Shown piece after piece: positions 1 through 8,109 of a stretch of DNA of 38,801 nucleotides (the first letter of the stretch is position 1; each line of letters begins with the position of its first letter). The stretch is from Synechococcus sp. UW140 (GTDB lineage Bacteria > Cyanobacteriota > Cyanobacteriia > PCC-6307 > Cyanobiaceae). Made by a program: the position numbers and the translations under genes. The stretch lies in contig CAMCQR010000015.1 of the NCBI GenBank assembly GCA_945877115.1, forward strand, positions 1 through 38,801, in the 5' to 3' direction. The notes below the pieces were generated by a model, which saw only the letters and a program-made list of their open reading frames with translations, made no database searches and was not told the DNA's origin.

Positions 1-22
1 CGTTTTTCTTAGGAGCCCTTTC

Positions 23-1366
23 ATGAATTCTCTGGCAAAACATCAGCCCACCCGTCGCCTAATTGGAGGTCTCTCCGCTTTTGGCCTCACCCTCACGCTG
101 GCCTCCTGTGGCGGCGGCGGCGGTACTGGGGCTGACAAAACTGCCAGCACCGATGGTGGCGCAGCCGGCAGTTTTGATGGCGAAGTCAAGGTGGGTATTC
201 TCCATTCACTCAGTGGCACCATGGCCATTTCCGAAACGACTTTGAAAGAAGTCGAGGAAATGGCGATCGACGAAATCAATGCCGCCGGCGGCGTCAAAGT
301 TGCTGGCAAGTCGTACAAAATTGTTCCAGTCGTCGAAGACGGTGCCTCCGACTGGCCCACCTTTGCCGAGAAAGCCCAGAAGTTGATCGACTCCGACAAA
401 GTGGCTGTGGTTTTCGGCGGCTGGACCTCCGCCAGCCGCAAGGCGATGCTGCCGGTCTTCGAGTCCAAGAATCACATGCTCTTCTACCCGATTCAGTACG
501 AGGGTCAGGAGTGTTCCAAGAATATCTTCTACAGCGGCGCCGTACCGAACCAACAGGCCGAGCCTGCGGTTCAGTGGCTGATGGACAAGTTCTCGGGCAA
601 GCTTGGCAAAAAGGTTTATCTGGTTGGTTCTGATTACGTGTACCCCCGCACGGCCAATACCATCATCAAAGAGCAGATGAAGGCTCTCGGTGGTGAGACT
701 GTTGGCGAGGATTACATCCCTCTCGGCAACACCGAGGTGGCCCCGATCATCGCCAAGATCAAGAAGGCCTTCCCCAATGGCGGGATCATCATCAATACCT
801 TGAACGGTGACTCCAACGTCGCCCTCTTCAAGCAGTTCAAGGCTTCTGGCATCGACCCTGTCAAGTATCCGATCATGTCCTTCTCTATCGCGGAAGAGGA
901 GATCCGTCAGATCGGTCCTCAGTACACCACCGGCACCTATGCCGCCTGGAACTTCTTCATGAGCCTGGATACCCCGGCCTCCAAGAAGTTCACTACGGAC
1001 TTCAAGGCGAAGTACGGCGCCGATCGGGTCACGGGTGACCCGGCCGAATCCGCCTACAACATGCTGTATCTCTGGAAGAACGCCGTCGAGAAGGCTGGAA
1101 CCTTCGAAGATCTCAACAAAGTACGCACCGACATGATCGGGATAACATTCGCCGCTCCCCAGGGCGAAATCAAGATGTTCCCCAACCACCACACCTCCGA
1201 GCGGGTGCTCATCGGCGAGGCGGAGGCCACCGGCCAGTTCAAGATCCTTCAAGACAGCGTCAAGGCGATCCCTCCAATTCCTTGGAACCAGTTCGTTCCT
1301 GAAACCAAGGGCTTCACCTGCGACTGGACCCAGAACCGTCCTGACGCTGGCAAGTTCAAGATGTAA
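23..1366 (+). CDS. urtA: Urea ABC transporter, substrate-binding lipoprotein UrtA
   Basis: This is the periplasmic urea receptor that delivers urea to the UrtBC channel. The 447-residue protein starts with a lipoprotein signal: basic residues (RR at 11-12), a hydrophobic stretch, and the lipobox LASC with Cys29 as the lipidated residue, followed by a glycine-rich linker. The mature part is a type I periplasmic-binding fold of the UrtA/AmiC branch (VGILHSLSGTMAISE near 57-71, later FYPIQYEGQECS and GDPAESAYNMLYLW). The start is supported by an AGGAG Shine-Dalgarno at about 11-15, seven bases before ATG. It is first in a five-gene operon with all transporter parts in canonical order, so urea rather than branched amino acids is the expected ligand. 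In cyanobacteria such operons are usually NtcA-controlled, but the promoter lies outside the window. Confidence 0.96.
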   Translation: MNSLAKHQPTRRLIGGLSAFGLTLTLASCGGGGGTGADKTASTDGGAAGSFDGEVKVGILHSLSGTMAISETTLKEVEEMAIDEINAAGGVKVAGKSYKIVPVVEDGASDWPTFAEKAQKLIDSDKVAVVFGGWTSASRKAMLPVFESKNHMLFYPIQYEGQECSKNIFYSGAVPNQQAEPAVQWLMDKFSGKLGKKVYLVGSDYVYPRTANTIIKEQMKALGGETVGEDYIPLGNTEVAPIIAKIKKAFPNGGIIINTLNGDSNVALFKQFKASGIDPVKYPIMSFSIAEEEIRQIGPQYTTGTYAAWNFFMSLDTPASKKFTTDFKAKYGADRVTGDPAESAYNMLYLWKNAVEKAGTFEDLNKVRTDMIGITFAAPQGEIKMFPNHHTSERVLIGEAEATGQFKILQDSVKAIPPIPWNQFVPETKGFTCDWTQNRPDAGKFKM

Positions 1367-1397
1367 TCACGGCCCGTCCGTGAATCCTTGAACGACA

Positions 1398-1419
1398 GGT
1401 GGTTCCTCCGGGAACCACC
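1398..1419 (+). promoter_or_regulatory. Intergenic hairpin after urtA
   Basis: A perfect 9-bp inverted repeat (GGTGGTTCC, four-base loop, GGAACCACC) lies 31 bases after the urtA stop. It is not followed by a strong T-run, so it looks more like an mRNA 3'-end stabiliser or partial attenuator than a full terminator. Such elements commonly let binding-protein mRNA accumulate above the membrane-subunit mRNA. The role is inferred. Confidence 0.55.
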
Positions 1420-1454
1420 GCTTTACCGTTCGGCACACCACCACGTTCGACCCG

Positions 1455-1482
1455 ATCCAACGTTACGCTCGCAACGTTGGAT
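1455..1482 (+). promoter_or_regulatory. Perfect 10-bp inverted repeat upstream of urtB
   Basis: ATCCAACGTT and AACGTTGGAT form a perfect 10-bp stem around an eight-base loop, ending 22 bases before the urtB start. AACGTT occurs twice inside the stem and again just downstream (TAACGTTC), so the segment is rich in a repeated hexamer. It could be an RNA hairpin controlling urtB translation or attenuation, or a protein-binding dyad. Confidence 0.5.
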
Positions 1483-1504
1483 CTAACGTTCAACACTCAT
1501 TCCG

Positions 1505-2662
1505 TTGGAACTTTTCTTTTCTCAGATCCTCGATGGCCTCAGCATCGGGTCAGTGCTGCTGCTTGCAGCCACAGGCCTAGCCATCGTCTTCGGATTGATG
1601 GGGGTCATCAACCTCGCCCACGGCGAGTTCATGATGCTCGGGGCCTATGTCACCTACGTGGTTCAGTCGGCCTTCAAGCCCATGGGTGGTGTGATCTTCG
1701 AATTGTATTTTCCGGTCTCGCTGGTTCTTGCCTTCATCGTGACGGCCCTCGTCGGAGTGCTGCTGGAAAGAACATTGATCAGAAAACTCTATGGACGGCC
1801 TCTCGAAACACTGCTTGCGACCTGGGGTGTCAGCCTAATTCTCATCCAGCTGATTCGCAGCGTTTCGTCTGCAATGATGCTTGGCATCATTGTGGGCGTC
1901 CTGCTTGGAGTTCTCTTCTCCAAGTTACTCGCGGCCAAGTTCTCCGCAAAGCCCTTCTTCACCTATCTCAATGGATTGGGATGGGCTGTCGCCATCGGCA
2001 TCGGCCTGGTCGCAGTCAACCTCTTTGACCAGATCCGTCCCCTGGCTAAGCCCTGGTTTGGTCCCCGCAATATCGACGTAACGGCACCCAAATGGCTGCA
2101 AGGGAGCTGGGGAATGATCGGCACGATTGAGTTGCCGGGTCTGCGCATCTTCATCATTCTGCTGTCGGCCTTGTTGCTCTTGGCCACCTATTGGTTCCTC
2201 AATAAAAGTGTCTGGGGTCTGCGCATCCGTGCCGTGACCCAGAACCGACAGATGAGCAACTGCCTCGGCATTCCTACCGACAGTGTGGACAGTATCACCT
2301 TCGGCATCGGATCCGGACTGGCCGGTGTTGCCGGTTGTGCCATCACCCTCCTGGGTTCGGTGGGCCCGAACCTTGGTGCCGCCTACATCGTCTCCTGCTT
2401 CATGGTGATTGTGCTTGGCGGTGTTGGCAATCTGCTGGGCACCGTGCTGGCCTCATTGCTGCTGGGGATCATCCAGTCGGTGATTGGCTCAGGCACCTTG
2501 CTGACCATCTTCCCAAACATGCCAATGGCGGCAAAAGGGGTGATCGAGTTCTTCGCTACCACCAGTATGTCCCTGGTGCTGGTGTTCATCTTCATCATCG
2601 TATTTCTCCAATTCCGTCCCAACGGAATGTTCCCCCAGAAGGGTCGCTCGGTCGATGCCTGA
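1505..2662 (+). CDS. urtB: Urea ABC transporter permease UrtB
   Basis: This is an inner-membrane permease of the LivH-type branched-chain amino acid/urea family; it forms the urea channel with UrtC. The 385-residue protein is almost wholly hydrophobic and carries the family's N-terminal signature (GLAIVFGLMGVINLAHGEF, roughly residues 28-46) and the later block NCLGIPTDSVDSITFGIGSGLAG with GGVGNLLGT. The start is TTG at 1505, which gives the expected N terminus beginning MELFFSQILDGLSIGS; no upstream ATG fits. It is preceded by two hairpins and followed after about 60 bases by urtC. The non-ATG start plus the hairpins suggests lower expression than urtA. Confidence 0.94.
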   Translation: MELFFSQILDGLSIGSVLLLAATGLAIVFGLMGVINLAHGEFMMLGAYVTYVVQSAFKPMGGVIFELYFPVSLVLAFIVTALVGVLLERTLIRKLYGRPLETLLATWGVSLILIQLIRSVSSAMMLGIIVGVLLGVLFSKLLAAKFSAKPFFTYLNGLGWAVAIGIGLVAVNLFDQIRPLAKPWFGPRNIDVTAPKWLQGSWGMIGTIELPGLRIFIILLSALLLLATYWFLNKSVWGLRIRAVTQNRQMSNCLGIPTDSVDSITFGIGSGLAGVAGCAITLLGSVGPNLGAAYIVSCFMVIVLGGVGNLLGTVLASLLLGIIQSVIGSGTLLTIFPNMPMAAKGVIEFFATTSMSLVLVFIFIIVFLQFRPNGMFPQKGRSVDA

Positions 2663-2724
2663 CCCGATCATCATGTCAACCCTCCGCAGATTCCCGTTCC
2701 ATCTCCCGACCAGGAGCCCAACCT

Positions 2725-3831
2725 GTGAAACTTTTTCAACGACTCGTCCCCTGGATTCTGCTTGCGATCGCCCTGTTCATTCTTCCGGCGGCGCTTGACG
2801 ACTTCCGGCTCAATCTCTTCGGCCGCTACTTCGCGCTGTCGATCACGGCGCTGGCGATCGACCTGATCTGGGGCTATACCGGTCTGTTGAGCCTGGGGCA
2901 GGGCATCTTCTTTGCGCTGGGGGGCTACGCCGTGGCCATGAACCTGATGCTCAACACCAAGAGCCTGGCGGGTGGCAATGGCATTCCCAAGTTCTTCGAG
3001 AACTATGGCGTCGCCCAACTGCCCTTCTTCTGGCAACCTTTCTGGTCTCCGATTTTTTCGCTGATTGCCCTCTGGATGATTCCCGCTGCGGTAGCAGGCG
3101 TAGTGGGTTGGCTGATCTTCAGAAACCGCATCAAGGGGGTGTATTTCTCGATCATCACCCAGGCGGCTTTGATGGTCTTCTTCCACTTCTTCAACGGACA
3201 ACAGAAGCTCTTTGACGGCACCAACGGCCTCAAGACCAGCACCACCGAGTTGTTCGGCCAGCTGGTGGGATCTCCCGAGATGCAGGTGTGGTTCTACCGC
3301 CTTACAGTGGTCCTGCTGCCCTTGGCCTTCCTTGTCTGCCGTTACTTCACAAGCGGTCGCTTCGGCGATGCCCTGATCGCTATCCGTGACGATGAGAGCC
3401 GCCTGCGCTTCGCCGGGTTCAACCCAGTTCCCTTCAAGACGATCGTCTTTCTGGTGGCTGGGGCCCTCTGCGGCATCTCTGGTGCCCTTTACACGGTCCA
3501 ATCCGGCATCGTGTCGCCCCAGTACATGTCGATCTCCTTCTCGATCGAGATGGTGATCTGGGTGGCCGTGGGTGGTAGGGGCACCCTCGTGGGTCCGATC
3601 ATCGGCGCCGTTGTAGTTAATTATCTACGCAGCCTGGTCAGCGAAGCGCTGCCGGAGGCCTGGCTGTTCGTGCAGGGGGCCCTATTCATCTTCGTGGTGG
3701 TTCTGATGCCCGATGGCATCTACGGCTGGATCACCAAAGGAGGCTTAACCACCTTCCTGGCCGCCTTCGGCATCGCCAAGAAGTCCAAGACCTACCCACA
3801 GCTGGACAAGGAGTTCATTCCGGTGGATTAG
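2725..3831 (+). CDS. urtC: Urea ABC transporter permease UrtC
   Basis: This is the second permease subunit, of the LivM family. The reading frame is open back to 2335 through urtB in another frame, but GTG at 2725 is the sensible start: it is preceded by CAGGAG at 2711-2716 with eight-base spacing and gives an N terminus VKLFQRLVPWILLAIALF leading directly into the first membrane helix. The resulting 368 residues match the family's normal size. Landmarks are DLIWGYTGLLSLGQGIFFALGG near 50-70 and IRDDESRLRFAGFNP with the following FLVAGALCGISGALY, the typical LivM/UrtC EAA-like coupling region for the ATPases encoded next. Confidence 0.94.
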   Translation: MKLFQRLVPWILLAIALFILPAALDDFRLNLFGRYFALSITALAIDLIWGYTGLLSLGQGIFFALGGYAVAMNLMLNTKSLAGGNGIPKFFENYGVAQLPFFWQPFWSPIFSLIALWMIPAAVAGVVGWLIFRNRIKGVYFSIITQAALMVFFHFFNGQQKLFDGTNGLKTSTTELFGQLVGSPEMQVWFYRLTVVLLPLAFLVCRYFTSGRFGDALIAIRDDESRLRFAGFNPVPFKTIVFLVAGALCGISGALYTVQSGIVSPQYMSISFSIEMVIWVAVGGRGTLVGPIIGAVVVNYLRSLVSEALPEAWLFVQGALFIFVVVLMPDGIYGWITKGGLTTFLAAFGIAKKSKTYPQLDKEFIPVD

Positions 3832-3900
3832 TCCTCCAGGGGACCTGTCCAAGCATGTTTACTCTGACCGCTTTTTCGATTTTGCACCCTTTCGATATCC

Positions 3901-4647
3901 ATGTCAGAACCTCTACTTGAGCTCAATAACGTCAGCGTGAGTTTTGATGGTTTTTATGCCCTCACAGACCTCAGCCTTAAGCTCTATAAGGGTGAGTTGA
4001 AGTCGATCATCGGCCCCAACGGTGCCGGCAAGACCACTTTTCTGGATGTCATCACAGGCAAGGTGCGGCCCACGAAAGGAACGGTGACCTTTAAGGGGAA
4101 GTCCTTGCTCGGCGTCTCCGAACAGCAGATCTCACGGTGTGGCATCGGCCGTAAGTTTCAGACGCCGCGCGTTTTTGACAATCTCAGCGTCCTGCGAAAC
4201 CTGGAATTGTCCGCCTCGCCAGATAAGAGCGCCTTCAGCCTGCTGGGCTCAAAATTATCCCAGTCATCGAAGGATGAAGTTCATCGGATCATGAATTACG
4301 TAGGTCTCACCCCGTTTGCCAACGTCAAGGCCGGCTCCCTCTCCCACGGCCAGAAGCAGTGGCTCGCGATCGCCTCCCTCGTAGCCCAGTCCCCCGAAGT
4401 GCTGCTGCTAGATGAGCCCGTCGCTGGCCTCACTGATGAGGAAACCCTGCGCACGGCCGAGCTGATCAAGTCGCTTGCCGGTGACCACACCGTTGTGGTG
4501 ATTGAGCACGATATGGAGTTCATCCGCGACTTGGGTTTCGACGTCACTGTTCTGCACCAGGGACAGGTGCTTACGGAGGGGCCGCTGGAGAAGGTGAAAT
4601 CCGACCCGCGGGTGATCGAGGTCTACTTGGGGCCACCTGAACAGTAA
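3901..4647 (+). CDS. urtD: Urea ABC transporter ATP-binding protein UrtD
   Basis: This cytoplasmic ATPase of the LivG type powers UrtBC. In the 248 residues the Walker A is GPNGAGKTT (about 39-47), the Q-loop region is FQTPRVFDNLSV, the ABC signature is LSHGQKQW, and Walker B is VLLLDEPVAGL followed by the H-loop VVIEHDMEFI. The protein has the usual UrtD length. It lies 69 bases after urtC. No convincing Shine-Dalgarno is visible before the ATG, only a T-rich stretch. The LSHGQ version of the signature is characteristic of UrtD as opposed to LSGGQ in UrtE. Confidence 0.95.
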   Translation: MSEPLLELNNVSVSFDGFYALTDLSLKLYKGELKSIIGPNGAGKTTFLDVITGKVRPTKGTVTFKGKSLLGVSEQQISRCGIGRKFQTPRVFDNLSVLRNLELSASPDKSAFSLLGSKLSQSSKDEVHRIMNYVGLTPFANVKAGSLSHGQKQWLAIASLVAQSPEVLLLDEPVAGLTDEETLRTAELIKSLAGDHTVVVIEHDMEFIRDLGFDVTVLHQGQVLTEGPLEKVKSDPRVIEVYLGPPEQ

Positions 4648-4676
4648 TCGCTTTCCGTCCATTACCCACCGACCCC

Positions 4677-5402
4677 ATGTCCCCCACCAGCGCACAAACC
4701 TTGCTCCAGGTCTCCCACCTTAATGTCTATTACGGAGAAAGTCACATTCTCCGTAACGTTGACCTGACCATCCACGAAGGCAAGATGGTCTGCCTGATCG
4801 GCCGGAATGGCGTCGGCAAGACCACCTTCCTCAAGACCGTCATCGGCCTGCTGCAGCAAAGATCCGGCACGATCAATTATCTGGACGGCCAGCTCGCGAC
4901 CCAGCCGCCCTACAAGCGGGCCCGGGCGGGTATCGGCTATGTCTCCCAAGGCAGGGACATCATTCCCCAGGTGACGGTCAAGGAAAATCTGCTGCTCGGC
5001 ATGGAGGCCCTGCCCGGGGGCTTGGAAAAGAACCGTCACATCGACCCTCTGATCTTCGATCTGTTCCCGATCCTCGAGAAGTTTCTCAAGCGCAAAGGCG
5101 GCGACCTCAGCGGCGGCCAGCAACAACAGCTCGCCATTGCCCGTGCGCTGTTGGGTAAGCCGAAACTACTGCTCCTTGATGAACCCACCGAGGGAATTCA
5201 ACCCTCCATCATCCTCGACATTGAGCATGCCGTGCAGCGGATTATGAAGGAAACCGGCATCAGCGTGTTGCTGGTGGAACAGCACCTGCACTTCGTCCGC
5301 CAGTCCGACTTTTACTACGCCATGCAGCGCGGTGGCATCGTCTCCAGTGGCCAGACCGACCAGCTCTCCGATGACGTGATCAAGGAATTCCTCACTGTCT
5401 GA
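4677..5402 (+). CDS. urtE: Urea ABC transporter ATP-binding protein UrtE
   Basis: This is the second ATPase, LivF type. The 241 residues contain Walker A GRNGVGKTT (about 42-50), the Q-loop GYVSQGRDIIPQ, signature LSGGQQQQ, Walker B LLLLDEPTEGI and the H-loop LLVEQHLHF. It is the last gene of urtABCDE, 29 bases after urtD. A decayed relative of its C-terminal two thirds sits 2.7 kb downstream at 8110-8633, so the genome has carried a second, now broken, urtE-like copy. Confidence 0.95.
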   Translation: MSPTSAQTLLQVSHLNVYYGESHILRNVDLTIHEGKMVCLIGRNGVGKTTFLKTVIGLLQQRSGTINYLDGQLATQPPYKRARAGIGYVSQGRDIIPQVTVKENLLLGMEALPGGLEKNRHIDPLIFDLFPILEKFLKRKGGDLSGGQQQQLAIARALLGKPKLLLLDEPTEGIQPSIILDIEHAVQRIMKETGISVLLVEQHLHFVRQSDFYYAMQRGGIVSSGQTDQLSDDVIKEFLTV

Positions 5403-5462
5403 GGTACCCATGGATCCCCTTCCAACGGCTACCCTTTATCACCTGTATTGGGACTGCGAGCC

Positions 5463-5735
5463 TCAACACCCGCGATTGAGCATCCAAGGACGGGTGCCGC
5501 TCTCCTTGAGCCGCTGCTTTCCGGCCACTTCGTTGGTTTCTTTGCGCACCAAGCGAGGGCCGGATTGCTCCTGCTTCAATCTGAGAGGTCCGCTGAGCGA
5601 CATGATAGGTGTGAACACGCGCCGGCCTGCCGCCGTGCAGGTCGGGCAGTTGGTATCCTCCTGGCGCGCATCGATGCTGCGCCAGACTTCATAGTTGTCG
5701 CAGCCATTGGTGCAGCTGTATTCGTAGACAGGCAT
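5463..5735 (-). CDS. fmdB: FmdB-family zinc-ribbon protein
   Basis: This is a small protein of the FmdB/CxxC_CxxC_SSSS putative regulator family. Taking ATG at 5735 gives 90 residues beginning MPVYEYSC; the frame extends upstream but the conserved family start is exactly here. Four cysteines (8, 12, 30, 33) form the predicted zinc ribbon. The rest is a basic, polar tail. It lies just downstream of fmdA on the same strand, separated by a terminator-like hairpin, and converges with urtE. In Methylophilus the fmdB product was proposed to regulate formamidase; whether it does here is inference. Confidence 0.85.
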   Translation of the reverse strand: MPVYEYSCTNGCDNYEVWRSIDARQEDTNCPTCTAAGRRVFTPIMSLSGPLRLKQEQSGPRLVRKETNEVAGKQRLKESGTRPWMLNRGC

Positions 5736-5781
5736 CGCACGAAAAAGAGGAGGTGCAAGGACACAAACATGTGAAAGAAGA

Positions 5782-5808
5782 AAAGGGACCTGACGCTCAG
5801 GCCCCTTT
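5782..5808 (-). terminator. Probable rho-independent terminator after fmdA
   Basis: AAAGGG and CCCTTT plus CCTGA and TCAGG form a stem of 11 pairs with one A/C mismatch and a three-base loop. Read on the minus strand it is followed by a T-rich run (TTTTCTTCTTTC). It sits between the fmdA stop and the fmdB start, so fmdB is probably expressed from its own promoter or by read-through. Confidence 0.7.
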
Positions 5809-5821
5809 CCCGCTTTGCTGA

Positions 5822-7027
5822 TTAGCAGGGGAGGATGTCCTGGTCGAAGATCGAGGTGGGGATGGCCAGGGTGCAGCAAGCGTTGGGGATATCAACGATG
5901 CCGCTGATCCTGCCTTCCACCGGCGCGCAGCTCAGTAGCAGGTAGGCCTGCTCCCCGGTGTAGCCGAACTTCTTGAGGTACTCGATGGCGTTGAGGCAGG
6001 CACGCCGGTAGGCGATGTGCACATCCATGTAGTACTGCTTGCCTTCAAATTCATCGACGGAGATGCCTTCGAACACCAGGTAGTCGGTGTAGTGGGGTTC
6101 CACCGGGCTGGTTTTGAACATGGGATTGACCATCCCATACTTGGCCATGCCGCCCTTGATGATCTCCACATGGAGATCGAGGTAGCCGGACATCTCGATG
6201 GCGCCACAGAAAGAGATCTCACCATCCCCCTGGGAGAAGTGGATGTCACCCATCGAGAGCTTGGCGCCTTCGACATAGACGGGGAAGTAGATCCGTGTGC
6301 CCTTGGTGAGGTTCTTGATGTCGCAATTGCCGCCATGCTCCCGGGGCGGTACGGTGCGTGCGGCTTCGTTCGCCACCCGCGCGAACTCGCTGGAGGGGAG
6401 GGTGCCAAGGATGGCGCTGTTGGGGTTGGGTAGGGCCGCCAGCACCGGCTCGCTACCGGAGAGGCCTGCGCCATAGGTGCGGCGGTCGGGGGCGGTATTC
6501 ACCAGTTCCGTCTCCCGACGGTTCCACTCATTCAGCAGTGCCTGGGAAGGAGCGCAACCAATCAGGCCCGGGTGGGTGATGCCGGCGAAACGCACACCGG
6601 GAATGTGTCGGGAGGAGGTGTAGATGCCTTCCAGATCCCAGATGGCCTTAGCGGCCTTGGGGTAGTGATCGGTGAGGAAGCCACCCCCGTTCTCCTTGGC
6701 AAAGATGCCCGTGAAACCCCACTCATCCCCCCGCAAAGCGCCGACATCTAATATGTCAACCACCAGGATGTCGCCGGGCTGGGCCCCATTGACCCAGATC
6801 GGTCCACTGAGGACGTGGACGACTTCCAGATTGACATCTTCGATGTCTTTCGGATCGTCGTTGTTCTTGATCTGGCCATCGGTCCAGTCCTTGCATTCGA
6901 TCCGGAACACGTCACCGGGATTCACCGAGGCGACGGCTGGGATCTCAGGATGCCAGCGGTTATGACCAGGCATGTCCTGCTGATCCATCGGTTTGGTGAG
7001 ATCGACGGAAAAGAGTGTTTTTGGCAT
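5822..7027 (-). CDS. fmdA: Formamidase (acetamidase/formamidase family)
   Basis: This enzyme hydrolyses formamide, and possibly other short amides, to ammonia and the acid. With ATG at 7027 the product is 401 residues, starting MPKTLFSVDLTKPMDQQ as in FmdA/AmdA enzymes; an in-frame ATG ten codons upstream (7057) is possible but lies in a hairpin. Family landmarks are GHNRWHPEIP, FRIECKDWTDGQI, NGAQPGDILVVDI, PPREHGGNCDIKNL and GDIHFSQGDGEISFCGAIE, which contains the metal and catalytic region. It sits beside the urea transporter and FmdB, forming a block for scavenging small nitrogen compounds. It is a cytoplasmic enzyme with no signal peptide. Confidence 0.9.
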   Translation of the reverse strand: MPKTLFSVDLTKPMDQQDMPGHNRWHPEIPAVASVNPGDVFRIECKDWTDGQIKNNDDPKDIEDVNLEVVHVLSGPIWVNGAQPGDILVVDILDVGALRGDEWGFTGIFAKENGGGFLTDHYPKAAKAIWDLEGIYTSSRHIPGVRFAGITHPGLIGCAPSQALLNEWNRRETELVNTAPDRRTYGAGLSGSEPVLAALPNPNSAILGTLPSSEFARVANEAARTVPPREHGGNCDIKNLTKGTRIYFPVYVEGAKLSMGDIHFSQGDGEISFCGAIEMSGYLDLHVEIIKGGMAKYGMVNPMFKTSPVEPHYTDYLVFEGISVDEFEGKQYYMDVHIAYRRACLNAIEYLKKFGYTGEQAYLLLSCAPVEGRISGIVDIPNACCTLAIPTSIFDQDILPC

Positions 7028-7053
7028 CGAGTCACCGAGGCGCAATTTCCGCA

Positions 7054-7069
7054 CCATCCAAAAGGATGG
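7054..7069 (-). promoter_or_regulatory. Small hairpin in the fmdA leader
   Basis: CCATCC, AAAA and GGATGG make a perfect 6-bp hairpin. It covers the alternative upstream ATG (7057), 27 bases before the preferred fmdA start. If transcribed, it would hide the upstream ATG, which supports use of the downstream start. Confidence 0.35.
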
Positions 7070-7195
7070 CCTGCGGCTCGAAAGTATCTGTTGTTACCAG
7101 ATATCGGGGCCCAGGGTGCGCATAACGAGATCGCACCGAAATCAATGTAAAAGCAATCAGCGCTTTCACTTCTCCTTGCCCAGATGTCCTCGGGA

Positions 7196-7714
7196 TCAGG
7201 TGTCCTTGAAATCGCCTTTCCGACAAAGATTGTCCTTCAGGCGTGAGACCCAGCCGCTGGGATCAAGCTTTCCTGTCTTTTCCGTCCGGCCGTCAAAATG
7301 GAACAGGACCTGCCAGCGGTTCTTGACAGGCAATGGGCGCTTAGCGTCGAGATCGCTGATCGGATCTCCATAGATATTGTCATAGGCTGGCCAGCCCGGC
7401 TCTCCCTTGACGCTACAGATTGCCGTGACTTCATACAACTTTTCCTTGGCGTCTCCGGCAGCTGAGGTGATCTTCACGACACCCTTGTGCAACCCATTGG
7501 CAATGCCTGGCGTGAAGACTTTCACCAACTCCACCCGGCTGCCATCGGCGTTCACCAGCATGTCGCCTGGTTTGGCGTTCTTGATGGCCACCTCCTTGGA
7601 GTTGGCGTCGCAGCCGGCCAAGGCCAGCCCCAGACAGGCCAGCAGCCCTGCCAGGTGAATCCCGGCCCTCAGGCCCCCCACAGCGTTGGACAACGTGATC
7701 GATCGGCTCGACAA
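7196..7714 (-). CDS. Hypothetical lipoprotein
   Basis: This is a 172-residue protein with a clear lipoprotein signal: a hydrophobic stretch (about 20-32) ending in the lipobox LAGC with Cys35. The mature part of about 137 residues is soluble and contains KPGDMLVNADGS, VFTPGIANGLHKG and a C-terminal part with two more cysteines (near CSVKGEPGWPAYD and NLCRKGD). I do not recognise the family. The listed start is TTG; a GTG at 7681 would leave a more compact signal peptide and may be the true start. It lies upstream of fmdA on the same strand, with a gap of about 170 bases. Confidence 0.65.
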   Translation of the reverse strand: MSSRSITLSNAVGGLRAGIHLAGLLACLGLALAGCDANSKEVAIKNAKPGDMLVNADGSRVELVKVFTPGIANGLHKGVVKITSAAGDAKEKLYEVTAICSVKGEPGWPAYDNIYGDPISDLDAKRPLPVKNRWQVLFHFDGRTEKTGKLDPSGWVSRLKDNLCRKGDFKDT

Positions 7715-7733
7715 CCAACCTAGGATGATTCCA

Positions 7734-8090
7734 ACAGCTCCTTCCAGATGCTTTCAGCCCCAAGCGGCGGGGGCAGATCGCTGGCCTGGCAGCGGAAGAT
7801 CGCTCGGCGGCCCTTCTGCAACAGGGTGCGGATGAGGATGCTGCTGTCGAAGCTGCCGTCGGCCCCGAGGTTGCGGTGGTGCCCATGGGCGTCAATCGCC
7901 GGCCCCAGTAGCTGGGGCACGTGCACCGACCCCGGCGCGCCGACCCGGCCCAGGTCGTTGCGCAGCAGGCGCTGAGGTTGGCCTGAAACAGATCACAGGG
8001 CCGCGATCCACTCCCTCAGAATCCTCACCTGCCCCGCGTAATCGGCCGGGGGAGCGTGCCAGGGCCAGTCGCTCCTCGGGCCCCCTGGGA
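7734..8090 (-). pseudogene. Internally deleted pabB remnant
   Basis: Three pieces of a PabB-like protein can be read on the minus strand, in the right order but with gaps. The first (about 8080-7955) matches PabB residues 163-198 (WPWHAPPADYAGQVR, then DLFQANLSAC), with an extra base just before the DLFQ part. The second (about 7965-7900) reads LLRNDLGRVGAPGSVHVPQLLG, matching 303-322. The third (about 7895-7734) reads GADGSFDSSILIRTLLQKG to the C terminus, matching from about 390. The intact pabB at 10897-12204 supplies the comparison. Two internal deletions, of roughly 105 and 65 codons, and a frameshift make it non-functional. Confidence 0.75.
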
Positions 8091-8109
8091 GGCCACCAGC
8101 ATCAGCCAT

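Noticed and set aside
1399-2028. 209-codon plus-strand frame overlapping urtB
   Set aside because: It is a frame-shifted reading of urtB and has no protein-like features.
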